Of a stretch of 64,000 nucleotides of DNA, positions 23,293-35,582 are shown in pieces. The position numbers and the translations under genes are program-made. A model generated the notes under the pieces. That model worked only from the letters and a program-made list of their open reading frames with translations. It was not told the DNA's origin and did no database searches. This stretch comes from Favolaschia claudopus. Taxonomy: Eukaryota > Basidiomycota > Agaricomycetes > Agaricales > Mycenaceae. How positions within the stretch are numbered: the stretch's first letter is position 1; the number at the start of each line of letters is the position of its first letter. The stretch spans positions 3,038,001 through 3,102,000 of the forward strand of contig JAWWNJ010000007.1 of the NCBI GenBank assembly GCA_037176885.1, given 5' to 3'.

Positions 23293-24154
23293 ACGTCCAT
23301 GACTAGGAATCGCCATCCACCGGATGCCCGCTGCTGCCCGTCACTTCGTCCCCCTCCGTTTGCGCCTCGACAGGATCTCCTCGATTGACATCAAGTTTCA
23401 AGACTCAGAAGCAAGCAGATATCAGGAGGAATGATATCAGGAGGAATAGAATCAAGTTTCGTGGTGGTGGCGAGGTCGATGCATTGAGCGGTGCCTGAGG
23501 CAGCGGTGGGGATTTCTGTGGACTGTCTGAAGAGTCACTGGTGCGTGGCGAAGCTTTAGCTCCGTCGATATACGAGCGTTGAGCCAGATTTCAAAGGTTT
23601 TCATTGAAAGTTGTCCGTATCGCGCCATCGATGTCGATGTCCAGTTTTCGTGGGTCCTATAGCCCATTGTGGGATTCTGGTCCTCGACAAACTCTTCCTT
23701 CATCGATATGAGAACAATCTGGATACTCTAGATGAGAGAACGGGAGAGCGGGCGGGCGGGCGAGGGGAGACGAGAGGACGCATGGGCTGGTTGATGGCGT
23801 GGCGCGACGATGGCAACCAGGTCCCGAGTCATCGCAGAGTGTCGTCTACAAAAGATTATTCTCTAGCGCCTCCATAGCTGTTTCCATTGTATCTTATAAC
23901 TTATATGTTTATTGAAAAAGTACAAAAGCATGTCTTGCCAAAGACCTGGACGTTGTGTTTGGTCTTGATTTATTTAGTCTCTCTCCTTCCCCCATCATCT
24001 TTTCTTCCGTGTGGCCATAAAGGACCGCTGTACGACTATCTCTCTTGTAACCTCTACTCGCTGGATAATCGGTACGACGCCGTTTCCGAACCCGCACAAC
24101 CTTTTCCCGCGTTTTTCACCGTTTTTTCGTCGGCTCAACGACTCCCAGATAACC
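23293..24154. other. Intergenic, no gene supported
   Basis: A minus-strand open frame of 83 codons (23452-23703) has no domain. A GC-rich GGGCGGGC tract lies near 23750. The right part is the likely promoter of the next gene, with pyrimidine-rich stretches before its ATG. Confidence 0.4.
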
Positions 24155-27100
24155 ATGCCCCGCACCGATACCACTCCCCGTCGGCGCGCCAAACGGGACT
24201 CCCAATCCCAACTGCGAACCAGCCTCCCCAACCGCCTCTCATCTTCATCGAAATCGACCACCAACGCCAACGACGACGCCACACCGAAAGTCAAAGTGAA
24301 AACGGAATATATCCCCACATCAATCCCGCCTAGCCCTACGATCACCATCCCCGCGCGCAAGCCCTCCCAAACGCAAACGTGGCGCCATCCCGACGAATTG
24401 CGTTACATCCGCAATGGCAACGGAGGGGACACCTGGGACGATATGACGATCGTTCGTTTCCTGCGCGACACCGCGGTGAGCGTCCCGCCGCGCCCTTCGT
24501 CGACCCAAGATCCGTTCGTCATTGTGCGATGTGCGAATCCGAATTCGAATGCAGCATCAAAAGGCAACGACGCGGAAGAAGTGCGCCTCCCACGCGGCTA
24601 CCGCCTCCCCCTCCTCTGGCTCCAAAAATTCCTCTGGCTCTCCGTCCCCATCATCTTCCTCGAGCACAACCACAACAACGCAAAATCGTGGCACGAAGAC
24701 AAATTCGACCTCCTCCACGTCGCGCGGCTCTGCGCCACCCTCCTCGCCTCCGCGCGGGAGGCCGCGGGGGTGGAAAACGGCGGCAGTGGGATGGACCGCG
24801 GCTGGCGGTGCGCGAGCTTCGATCGCGCGTTGAGGCGATATTGGCGGAAGTGGTTGAATGGGAGGGATGAGTTTGTGAGGGATTTTTGGAGGGAGTTTGA
24901 GGAGGAGGAGTTTGAGGGGGATGTGTTGAAGCTTAGTGAGTTTTTCCTTTCATCCTTTTTCCGCCTTTGTTTTTATCTTTCCTTGATTCTATTTCGCTAA
25001 TTCGACTTTTCTTTCCAAAGACTGGTCCGCCTGGGTCCTCCGCGGCCACCAACAATACAAACTCACCAAAGAAGAAGCCGACAACGGGATATCCGCAGCG
25101 GAATTCACCGGGGGGTTGGTCATCGACGAGGAGAATGGGACGTTTGCTTGGGTTGTATGTATTTTTTATTCTTCTTCCTTTTTTTATTTTTTATTTTTAT
25201 TCTTTTTCTTACAATTTTCTTCTTTTTTAAATGCCGCCTTCAAACGCTGATTTGATTTGACGACACCCCAGGATCCATCCTCCGCTGTGCCTGTACAAGT
25301 GACTCCGCAAGTGAGCGTCCCCCTTCCCCCGCCAGCTGCTGTTGTCAGTGCGCCTGTTATTCCCATACCGGCCGAGCCTGTGTCGGTAAGCATCGATTTT
25401 GGCCTTGGTTTTCTTGCACCTTCTCCGTTACGGTATCCGTCTCACCGACTCACTGTAGACTCGTCGTCCTCCCATTACCGCTGCCACCGCCCCTCCTGCA
25501 CCTCTTCCAGCTCCTCCTCCCGCGCAAATTCAATCCAAAGCAGAGGAAACCTGCGCCACCCCGCGCGAGCCACCTCCGGTCACAGTCAGACCGAAGGAAA
25601 AGGCGAAGTCGAAGCCGCGGTCGACTACCAAAACCACCACGACGACAACAGCTGGGGTAGCAAAAGCAATAGGCGGCGGCGGAGGAGCAGCGGGAGGAGG
25701 AGGAGAAGTCAAGCACGACACAACAGTGTGCGGTTCGATATCGTTGGCTTCGCTCGTTTCGGTTAGTTCGTTCATCTGAACTCGAACCCCTTTAAGTTCT
25801 CCTTCTCTTGCTTATCTACCCCTTTCCTGTTCCTGTCCTTTCTTCCTCCTTTCCTCCTTCCCTTTCGTGTTCCCCTCTTTTGTTAACCGTCAATATCCCG
25901 CGTTGCTGACTTGTTTTTTTATCTTTATTTCGTTTGTTCCTGCCACTATAGCGCATCCCGCCTGGCGGCGGACGGCATCGCTCGACGAGTTGGACGTCTG
26001 TGCCACCCATAGCGGTAGATACGAGCGTTAGCGTTAGTGTGGATGGGTATGCGCCGATGCAGGTGGATGGTGAAGAAGAGGTGCGTTGATTCAATTCTCT
26101 TCGTGGGCAATGATTGAATGAATTTATGTACCTGCGTAGCGTCGTATGCCCCCGCCGGATATTGGTATTGGTATTGGTGCGGGGACAGGGAGGCCTGGGT
26201 ATCTGGTCTCGAGGGTTTTGGTGCCTGTGGATGTTACGCCGCGCAAGGGTGCCGTGCTTTCGACTCTCAGCTTGCCGTATGGCGCTCCGCTTCGTACGCC
26301 GTTCGTCGCGGCGCAGGCTCGAAATATGACGGAAGACGAACGAGGCGACCCTCACCCCGAAGAGAGCAACATCAACATCAAACAAGAAGAGGATATCCCG
26401 AGGATAGCAGACCCTGATTCGTTCTCGGATCTCGACGACAGCGATTGTGAACTGCTCTACCCGGAATCGGAGTCATCTCCGCCGAAGATCTTTCCGCTCA
26501 TCGATCCAGATACTACGACGCTACCGCGTACTCGCGCTCACTCGCCATTATCGCCGTCACGGCAAGACGCAGCTGCTGCGAATTCGAATTCGTCCCCGGT
26601 TTCCGAGTCACTTTTCCGTTCATCGCCGTCTCCGGCTGGGCAATCGTTCTCGACGGCGCATTTCCCTCTTCCCGAGAACGGCGACAATACTACCGATGCC
26701 AATGCCAATGCCAGTATAAATCTTCCCTCCACAGGACCCGACTCTCACCACCCTGCCTCCTCGCACATCGATATCCCAACCACCACCCCATTCACATTCA
26801 CACCTGTCCCCTCCTCCTCCTCAGCCTCACCATCGACACAATCGCAATCACAACTGATCGTCCCCCCAGCAACCACTCACACTCACGCACTACAACAACA
26901 ACAACTCCTCTCTCCCCTCGCGGACCTCGCCGCAGAGCCCAACCTCGACCTCCTCGCACGCCTGACGCAGTCCTGGAACGAGCTGCGCAGCGAGGTCGGT
27001 GCGCTGCGTGCGGAGTTGCAGTTGCATGGGCATGGCGCCCCGAGAATGAGTGCGAATGTGGAGCAGCTTGAGGCGCGGGTGCGGAGGTTGGAGGAGGATG

Positions 27101-27321
27101 GTCATGGGTCTCGGTCCGGGTCGCAATCAGGATTTGGAGTTTTTGAGAATGGGGTTGGGTTGTCGATTTCCGCGCCGCTAGCACGACGACGAGGGCCGCG
27201 ATCTTCGGCGGCGTCTTCGTCTTCGTTCTCTTTCGATGCGTCACGACATCCTTTGCAGCATCTCATTGATGGGGATGGGGATGTGCCGATGATGGATGTG
27301 GTTGATGATGAAGCGCAGTAG
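24155..27321 (+). CDS. 880-residue Pro/Ser-rich protein of unknown function
   Basis: Six exons (24155-24935, 25021-25154, 25272-25385, 25459-25761, 25952-26080, 26140-27321) join with every phase agreeing. The N-terminal 60 residues are basic and Ser/Thr-rich. Residues 70-300 form the only globular part, with Trp-rich helices (WRHPDELRYIRNGNGGDTWD, LPLLWLQKFLWLSVPIIFLE, FDRALRRYWRKWLNGRDEF). Residues 305-700 are low complexity: Pro/Val, Thr runs, Gly runs, then acidic Ser. Near residues 770-830 lies a short coiled coil (LTQSWNELRSEVGALRAELQ; NVEQLEARVRRLEED). The C-terminus is Ser-rich and ends in acidic VVDDEAQ. The composition suggests a nuclear or scaffold protein; no family is recognised. 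Confidence 0.72.
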
Positions 27322-28990
27322 GTTCACTCGAGGAATTTGAACGGTGGGAAGGACTTAGCGATGGCGATGTCGATGGTGGGGACGGGAACGGGAACAAGCA
27401 GCCGTCGTGTACGAGGACACTTGAACTTGCGTCGTCCACTGATGCTTCTTTGGCAAATCAGGCTAAAGGCTGGCGCACTGGAGCTTTGATCTTGATCGAC
27501 ATCACCACGCTCAATGTCGAGACGGGTAGATTTTTGCTATTTTTTGTTGCGCCGTTTATCTTTTTTGATAGTTTTGACGGTGATAAATTACATCGTTGAA
27601 CCTGTGTTCCTTAGTCTGCTTTTGAGTAGTAAGTACCATATGAGCATCAGGCTTACCCCGTGTCGGAAACCTACGCCTCACAGGAATCAGATTTTTTTGC
27701 GTTTTGTTGGGTAAATTACCTCGTACTGTAGGCGTCGAAACGGAGCATTTATCTTTCTTTCTTTCTAAATTCTCTCACCTCTCGGGATGGCAAAGAGCAA
27801 ACAGAAGATATCGAAACATCGAAATTCCCACGAGAACTGGGCCTACTGATGGTCACGTAAGCAGCTGCGTGGCGATCAAAACCTGATCAAAACGAGCACA
27901 AACACCACTTGTAACTTAACCTTCACGCACACCTTCCTACTCAATCTTTCCTACTCAAAGATTGAGTTCAGCAAACGTCAACATGCATCAAATAATGCAA
28001 GACCTGGGATGGCCATGGAGCAGCTTGAAGACTCGGATTGGACTCGGAAGCGGCTCACTTACCAGCTCAGTTGACTTCGGCTACGTGGCGCTCGACACGA
28101 CACGAAGTGAAGGGAAGACGGATAGTTGCGGGGTGCGCGCTTTCTTTTCCATGCGTGTCTTTGCCACCTTATATCTCTTGGTGCGGTCAGATTGTCTGCT
28201 TTCTTCGCGGACAGTGAACGGAATCCACCCCCAACCTCCGGGCAAAACGCATTAAAGGCTCAAGGTAGAGCCGTTCCCAGATGTTATGAGCGCAGCGCCT
28301 GCACCGCTCATTGCGCTCGCAGTCACCCAGAAGCGAAATGTTGAGATGCTGAAACGTCAGTGAGGCAAAAGGTAAAATTGACTCGATGATGGGATGTCAT
28401 CAAAGTCCCCTGGCCATCATCCCGAAGGGATCCGGACGCAAGATGAGGCTCACGGTAGGAGCTTAATTTTTGGTCCGTCGCTCCTCCATCAGTGTTTACA
28501 GCTATTGACACTGCCTCCATAGGTGACAGCTGTCGAGGAAATGAAGATTGAACAAGAGTCAGAGGTATGATCGGCGCGTTCTCCGGAGAACAAACCCAGG
28601 CAATCTATCGCACGCCTTGTGCCACCAGCGACTACTGGCTCTTTGAGGATCTTCACATAGATCGTCCGCAGCAAAACACTGCGACAACTTTCGACTCGAT
28701 TCACGCGAAAGATTTCGAATATCTTCGGGATGGGCCGTCCTCCAATAAAGTAAGCTTGCGGAACAGCCGTTGTACACAAACTGACATATCATATGTCATT
28801 GGGAATTTTATAGCTGTAGAGTAGAGATACGTGGAACATTCCTGACGGAAACAACACAAAGCCAAGCGAAGTATGTAATCAATGGTCAGTCCAATGAAAT
28901 GTATTCATTCTGAACGATGCGGCAATGCAGAGCCCGCAATCATACCTTGATAGTCGGCCTACAAACGGCAGCGCAGAACTGACCTTCAAG
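27322..28990. other. Intergenic, no gene supported
   Basis: AT-rich 3' flank is followed by mixed sequence. Open frames at 28559-28792 (minus) and 28567-28824 (plus) overlap, and neither is favoured. No repeats stand out. Confidence 0.4.
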
Positions 28991-28997
28991 TATAAAA
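28991..28997 (+). promoter_or_regulatory. TATA box
   Basis: TATAAAA lies 37 bp upstream of the ATG of the small Zn2Cys6 gene, which would give a very short leader. Confidence 0.5.
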
Positions 28998-29033
28998 GGT
29001 TGGGTCGCACTCCTCGACTTTCCAGCCCTCTTC

Positions 29034-29744
29034 ATGTCTACCTCTACGAACGAACGACGTCGAGACGCTCCCAATGCAAAGACGCGGCGACGCACACTCC
29101 TCGCATGTTTAGAATGTCGTCGTCGAAAAATGCGGGTTCGCGTTTTGGATTTTTTCTTTCTTCTTTTTCATCGCTGATGTTCACCGCAGTGCATACCATC
29201 GGAGCAACCCCCGACGAACCCCTGCGCACGATGCCAGAAAAAAGGACTCCGTTGTGAATACGTGGCCGTAGAAATCGACGACTCTGGCCCATCGGGTTCG
29301 GATTCAGGCATCCCACCCGCCCCAGATCATACGCCCCAGCCCCATCGCCGGGCCCCATCATGGGTAGCGCAACCAGGTCCTGCACCGCCGCTCCCATACA
29401 CAGCGGCCCCGCCGCCCCACGCGCGGCCACGGTATTCGGGACACTCACAATATCCAGACTTATCGCTGCATGGAGAATCTACGCCGCAACTCCAACCGCA
29501 ATTGCAGGCCGGCCAATACTACCCATCAGGGATGTACAATCCCAACCAGAATCAGGGGTACTATAACCCTATGTCCGCACCACAACAATCTTCGCAGTAC
29601 ATGAACCCGGCCGCTGGCATGCAACCTCGACCATATACTCCAGGCGATACGCTGTATCCCGCGCATTATGGGCAAATGCCGTATTACGGCGACTCGGCAA
29701 TGCCTGACTACTCACAATGGGATCCATCCCGGAATCCTGGCTGA
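29034..29744 (+). CDS. Small Zn(II)2Cys6 DNA-binding protein with disordered tail
   Basis: Two exons (29034-29135, 29190-29744) around a 54-bp intron give 218 residues. A basic leader (NERRRDAPNAKTRRR) precedes a full binuclear zinc cluster: CLECRRRKMRC, then an 11-residue loop, CARCQKKGLRCEY. The intron sits inside the cluster, just before the third Cys. The remaining 150 residues are rich in Pro, Gln, Tyr, Gly and Met without a coiled coil or the usual fungal TF regulatory domain. Such tails often act as activation or condensate-forming segments. It probably binds DNA as a short regulator; targets are unknown. A TATA box precedes it. Confidence 0.82.
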
Positions 29745-30268
29745 GAATTCGTTCTTGTTGAATATTTACGAATAGCTCACGGCGCTAGACAAATTCGAGG
29801 TGTAGATCCATTACCCTTGCTAAGAATAATCTCGGACTCTCGGACATTATAAATTTTACCTTCCGCTTATCCGTTTAAATAGACATTCAAACATATGTAC
29901 AGTCAAACATATGGACATTCCAACCGTAATTAATCGCTATTATTCTCTGCCTTGGGTTGTTGTTGGGTTGAGTATCAACAGAGTCGCTAATGACTGTTTC
30001 ATACTCTCGGGAAGAACAATCCTAAAGCCTTGGCTGTCTTAAAGCTGGGGACCTGATCAAAAGTGTGTATTGTTGAATTCCATCTCTATCATGAGTCGGA
30101 GCGGCGCCTGCTCTGTGTAGCGTAAATCATTCTCCACATTCAACGCACCCCAGAACGGGACAAACCGGAATAAACACCTGATGGAATGGCGATTTAAACC
30201 GAAACACTCCTAAAGGGGGTGGCGGAGACACACAGCACGTTTTCTGACGCAAATCTCACTCATCTTCC

Positions 30269-30955
30269 ATGGCCTCTTCGCCTCCTCTACCACTCGACCT
30301 CCTGCGGCCCATCGTCTCCCATATCATCGACCTCTCCACTCTCGTGCAGCTATGCCAAGTGTCGAAAACCTTTCTTCAAGAAACTCGGCCCCGCCTGTTC
30401 TCCGACGTTTCGTTGAGGAGCACTGACGTCTCCTTATTTTGTCGCACAATTTTTGCCTCATGCGGACTGGGTGCTGCCGTCCTAAGGCTTTCGATTCAGC
30501 TCGGAAACGATTTCGACGAATTAGAGGCACTCGCCATCACGCTGCGCGCCCTCTCGAATCTCCGAGAGCTAGAAATCACTGAGCCCCAGCCACGAGCATG
30601 GGCCAATGTTTTCGTCCGCACACGCCAGAGCATCCTCACATCGTGGAAGCATTCTGGATCCGCTTGGACTCTTCGTGGGTGCACATTCAGGTTGCGTGTT
30701 TTCCGCACGGCATTTCGGGTCGGGGTTCCGGATATGCTTGCGTTTCTACAATCGCAGGATAGTATCGAGGAGCTTGCCTTATTCGCGACAGAGGGCGAGT
30801 CTGTCATGCTTTCGGCGAAAACGCTGCCTCGCTTGACGAAGCTGAAGAGCGCGGCAACACATCTTCAGTTCGAAGTAGAGGACACCACAACTCGGCGCAT
30901 TTTTCACGAGGAGCGGATGGACGTGCAAGTGCTGATGGGTACGACATTCTTGTGA
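30269..30955 (+). CDS. F-box protein, probably truncated
   Basis: A single exon of 228 codons begins MASSPPLPLDLLRPIVSHII and has an F-box at residues 5-45 (LVQLCQVSKTFLQETRPRLF). F-box proteins link substrates to the SCF ubiquitin ligase through Skp1. Leucine-rich strands follow (LRALSNLRELEIT; SIEELALFATEGESVML). Relatives usually run to 350-500 residues, but this frame leaves the leucine-rich pattern after about residue 195 and stops soon after. The 3' end is either a missed intron or a decay. Agaricomycetes have hundreds of such genes with rapid turnover. Confidence 0.62.
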   Translation: MASSPPLPLDLLRPIVSHIIDLSTLVQLCQVSKTFLQETRPRLFSDVSLRSTDVSLFCRTIFASCGLGAAVLRLSIQLGNDFDELEALAITLRALSNLRELEITEPQPRAWANVFVRTRQSILTSWKHSGSAWTLRGCTFRLRVFRTAFRVGVPDMLAFLQSQDSIEELALFATEGESVMLSAKTLPRLTKLKSAATHLQFEVEDTTTRRIFHEERMDVQVLMGTTFL

Positions 30956-32640
30956 GTGGGACTGCTATTGCCAGCTTACAAGTCAATCAACTGAAGAATG
31001 CCCTGCAGTCCTTGCAGTCGCAGTCGGACGCCTCCCAGGTCACTCATTGAGTCAAAGAATAGCGGCTGCTTCATAAATTCTAGGCAGAATGCTATGGTGG
31101 ACGAATGAGCATTACGGTTAATTTCAATCTGAAACAGGATGTAGTCATACATGTACTGTTTCGTGCTGTTTATAGACGTGACAGTGAACAACTGGCGGAG
31201 CATCTTCCACGCCACAGAATCCTAACCAATAATTAGAGGGACCTGTGAAGGAGCGTGAAGGAGAGGGTGAGTCATTTTTGCCAACGGTTTCATCGTCGTA
31301 TCGACTTCACGAAAATCCTGATAGTTGGCTGATAGCGACCAGATTTTGACCTCATGAAGGCCAAGAAGGCGACCTAAGAAGGCGTCCGTGTGAGCCGAGT
31401 GGTTTCGACAAGGTTTCGAATTACATCGGCTTTGATTCAAGCCAAATTCAGACGGCCACGCGGCGGATGAGTATCAGGTTCGAAAGTGTTAGATGGATTT
31501 CGCTGAGAGGAACACCCATTGACACAGATATCAATGCTCCAGGACTTCTAACAATTCAGGGCGAAATAGAGCATGGGAGTCGTGAACCAGAGGGCGACGG
31601 CGTGACTGATGTATGTGACGTTTGATCGACGCGTCACGTTCAGGGAGAAAGCGTCCGAGAACGCCGAAAGCAACAAACTTCTCAGTCCTAAGAGACGGCT
31701 TGAGCGCAACTTGAGCGTGCAAAGCAGAGAAAGCCTTGGTAGGAGGTATGTTGAGTATCTACCTTTGTTATTTGTGTCTACCGGATTTCTTCGCCGCGCT
31801 AGTAATTTACGCATGCGCATATCAACAAAGAAATCAGAAGCAGATATGTCAAGGGCTGGGAACCTCAAAAATGACCGGCAAAAATTATCTTCCTCCATGC
31901 ATGACTACCGTGGAGAGTGGGTCTCTACACGACCAAAATCGAAGACAGAGAAGTTGCAGCACTAACGGCAGAATTAAAAGTGATGTGACGAAGAAATATG
32001 TAGACCAGTGTAGACCCAAGTAATTGGTTCCGCACAACCAATTGAGCGGCCAGTTTACGAGACTGTCGCGAGCTGCTCAATGGGCTCGCGTAGTGCCACA
32101 TGGCTTGGGACGCCAATCTCTGGCGCTTCAGGATCTGCTACAGTTGCTACACTCAAAATCGATGAAAGTGAAGAAAACATGCACTGATTTTTTTTTGAGA
32201 CGAATTGTTGAGCTCAAAGCAATATTTCGCCTACTTTCTATCAGAATAACTAGACATTTTGCTTTGGTGTCGTGTTTCGTAGTTTAAAAGCGTCGGCGGC
32301 GGAATAGTGGCGGAATAGCATCCGGAGCCTGAGAAGATCAGAACAACGCTGATCCTCACTGTTAGTTACGTACGTACTACCGTCTCCCAGCTTCGACCTC
32401 TGGTTCGGCGCTCCCCGTTAGAATCGGCCTATCTTGCGGATCCCTGCGCTGCGAACAGATGAAAAAGGGCTTTATATATGTCCACTATGCTTTCCGTCTT
32501 CTCCTTCTCCCTCGCCGTCATGGCCTCCTTCTCTTTCCAAATTCTAACTGAGCAAGAAATCGTCAATATGAAACGTAGTAGAGGCCAGGAACGATTCAAC
32601 ATTTCAGATCTTGCCTTGACCTTGTCTTATTGTGTTACAG
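30956..32640. other. Region without a confident gene; possible F-box remnants
   Basis: Minus-strand frames near 31222-31440 include LLGLHEVKIWSLSANYQDF and REVDTTMKPLAKM, which resemble the C-terminal part of Agaricomycete F-box proteins. A short plus-strand frame near 31465-31610 (from MSIRFESVRWISLRGT) is also well formed and ends at a GTATGT donor. I cannot build a full gene from either. Confidence 0.3.
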
Positions 32641-35235
32641 ATGGCGTGTAGAGAGTGCCAGAGGTCGATGTGCTTTGATCAACCCTCGTCTCAAAATATC
32701 CTGACCTGAGTCTTCAGACGAAAACTCAAGTGTAACAAGCAGTTCCCATGTATCTCCTGCGGTAACCTTTTCCTCGATACCGTGAAAGTTGGCTCACATA
32801 TACTCAGTTCGTCGAGGAAGGGCGGACATATGCCCCACAGGTTAGCTTCTGTAGTTCTAGGATCCGAGCTGCTGTTGACTTCCATTTGAGGTGATTTGGG
32901 GCCCATTGGGCGGGGAAGAAGGTGACATTTCTTCGTGCCAGCCAACAACAAGGACTAATTGTTTTCATTGAGACCGAAACGGTCAGACCGGCCGACGGAC
33001 TGCAATGCCGAACCCTCATGTAGTAGCGGCAGCGCATCCCCGCAGTCGTCTCCTACCCCTCCACCAGTGCCATCTGTAGCTTTCCCAGTGGGTACTTCTA
33101 CGCGGCTATCTTGAATATATCTGATGCACCCACCAGCATCACTTAGATTGCGCTGGGCACAGCGATGACCGACGTGATTTCAAGGAGTCTGCCTTCAGCT
33201 GTGGATCGACAGGGGATGGGGATTCCACCTCGTTGGCACAGACCTTGGCGAGCAAGCTGCCGGATAAGCTTACCGCCTGGGCTCTATACCACCTCTATGC
33301 GACGACCGTAGCATGCTATGCCACCCCTATCACACCCGACGAACTCTCAGAACTCATCGCTTCATTCTACTCCAATCCCGATACACGTCCCGGACATTCC
33401 GCCCCGCATGCGCTCTCAGTTCTTTTCTTCTCGTTTGCTCTCGCCCGCCTAGCGGACCCCTCTATCTCAGTGGCGGAAAGTCACGCAAGCGCCGACGAGT
33501 ATTTCAGCCATGGGTGCACGGCATTTACTCTGCAGCCTATCGAAGGATCGAGTGATCTTCATACTATTCAGGCGCTGGTGCTGGCGGCGGGGTATTATTT
33601 GGTAAGGGGGTCATCTGGTGGGGACGATGTTGCCTGGATGATATTTTGCATCGCGGTTAGACAGTGTCAGACGGTGCGTCGCTGCTCTCAATCCACCTCC
33701 ATACAGCGCTGAGACGCATTCATTCTTTTTAGCTCGGTTATCGTACGTCGTTTGAATCACTGTGACTGTCTGCTGACCCATGGATCGACCTTCAGATCGA
33801 GAAGACACATACATCAGCATGGAGGAGAAAGCGGCTCGACAAAGACGGGTGAAGAGATTCTGGTTGTCTGTAGCCTCTTCGCGGCTTCTGATTGCGATCG
33901 ACAACATAGGACCTGTTCTGGGAGCTTTACTCCCTGGCCAATTATCAAGTATGTGCGAAGGATCCGTTGCTCGTCTCGCTCATTCTCGCTCAAAGTTTCC
34001 CTTAGTCGATATCATCAGGACGACGACTCATTCTCCCAGCCACGGACATTACTTGCGAATTCTCAGTCGTCCCAACTGATAGCGCATCATCTCGAATCCG
34101 TGCTTTGAGATGGACTTTTACCAAAGAGGTATGTCCGTCGGAAGACAACATCATTTCCTCGAGTTCACATCCGGACCAGGTCACCGCTCCAACCGCAGAG
34201 ATATACAACCGCTCAACACCGCCCGACCACGACGAAGTGGTGGAGCTCGATAGACGGTTGCAGTATTTCCTCGCAGAAGTTCCCTTCCTCCAAGCTTCCG
34301 GTGCGCCGTGCAGTTTCACGTCGTATATCCGCGATGAGTTGTTGCCCAAGTTGTCTGGAACCTGTATGTCACTATCAAACAGTGAAGGCGGAACTAATGA
34401 GCTTTTTTAGATATGATGTACCAGCACCGTGTGGCGTTCATGAAGACACTGAAAGACTACCCCCTCAATCCCTGCTCTGGTCCCATCGGCGCATCCGTAC
34501 TAGCGGCCTACCGTGGTGCTTCAATGGTTATCCACAGCAATATCCGGAGCCACTCGTGCTTCTCGGAGCGTTTCCATCCCTGGTGGCCTGTATGGCATAG
34601 TCGTCAGTTTCTCTCATCCTACGTTTTGTCACTCTCGCTGACCGACTGATGCGACTGTAGTGATTAACGCTTCGGTATTGCGTATTCTCCTATCGCGTTC
34701 TACACTCGTTGCTGAAATTTTCGTCATGCGCAGTTCATTTTGGGTTCCATCGTTACAAAGTGCCCCACATCGGAGATCGCACCGGTCGCCTTCGCAGAAT
34801 TGCATATCGCGGTCGAAATTGTGGAGAAAGGGGCCAAACGGTCGTCCATCGCGGCGCGGGCTTTGGTCAGTATATCAAATATTCAATTTATATGTCAGTC
34901 TTCCTGACAAGGTTCCCCTTTAGCCATTACTCCATCGTATGCGTGATAAAGCAACGACGGTGTACGGTACATTTTGCGAACATAATCTTGTACCCCGTAT
35001 CGCGACGACGGGACTGCATCCAGAGGGTCAAGACTGGCTAGACCGCGATCCATCACCCTTGTCTTCTACGGCAGACCTGACTCTTCCGTCTCTGATTCCT
35101 AACTTGATGTTGGCGCCTAGCTCTCCATCGGGAATCGCTTCTACCTCCCGCCCAATCCTCTTCGAAGGTTCCTGGGGAACCTCCACGCAGGCATCAGAGG
35201 GGGAGTATTTCGAGCCTTTGGGGGATGAATTCTGA
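32641..35235 (+). CDS. Zn(II)2Cys6 transcription factor with fungal-specific TF domain (second)
   Basis: The zinc cluster is spread over three tiny exons, 32641-32663, 32718-32761 and 32808-32840, which join to CRECQRRKLKC, NKQFPCISC and VRRGRADIC, a full Zn2Cys6 motif. A linker region (32841-33232) is unresolved. From 33233 the middle homology region follows: LTAWALYHLYATTVACYATP, then HSAPHALSVLFFSFALARLA, TIQALVLAAGYYLV and AARQRRVKRFWLSVASSRLL. The C-terminal half has VVELDRRLQYFLAEVP, SVLAAYRGASMVIHS, a CPTSEIAPVAFAELHIAVEI helix and the last exon ending at 35235. At least seven introns are needed. It is a pathway-type regulator of unknown target. Confidence 0.8.
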
Positions 35236-35582
35236 CCACAAAGTTTATCCCCACAAGGCTGCTGACGTGTAGTGCAATTCCGACTGTATTTACTCCAAAA
35301 TTCTCCTTCGCAGCATCTCGATTGAACGGCGGCCTTGACGGCTGAATTGTTGTATCCACTAGATATTTATTCGACTACCTGTAAAACAAATCTATGTACT
35401 CGAATGTGCCTTTCGGTTCAGCCACCATAACAGACTGAAACACGGAAAGCGAAAACTAGTCACGGGACCGCGTCAGCTCCCATCAAACGCCATCAATTAC
35501 GTCTTTTGTCGCGGCTTGCTCTCTCCTTCTCCCAACCTCCACTCACATACCGTGTTTTGGGCTGGACTTGACCTGTGCAACG

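Noticed and set aside
24379..24870. Arg-rich alternative frame of 163 codons
   Set aside because: Lies inside the first exon of the 880-residue protein in another frame; composition only.
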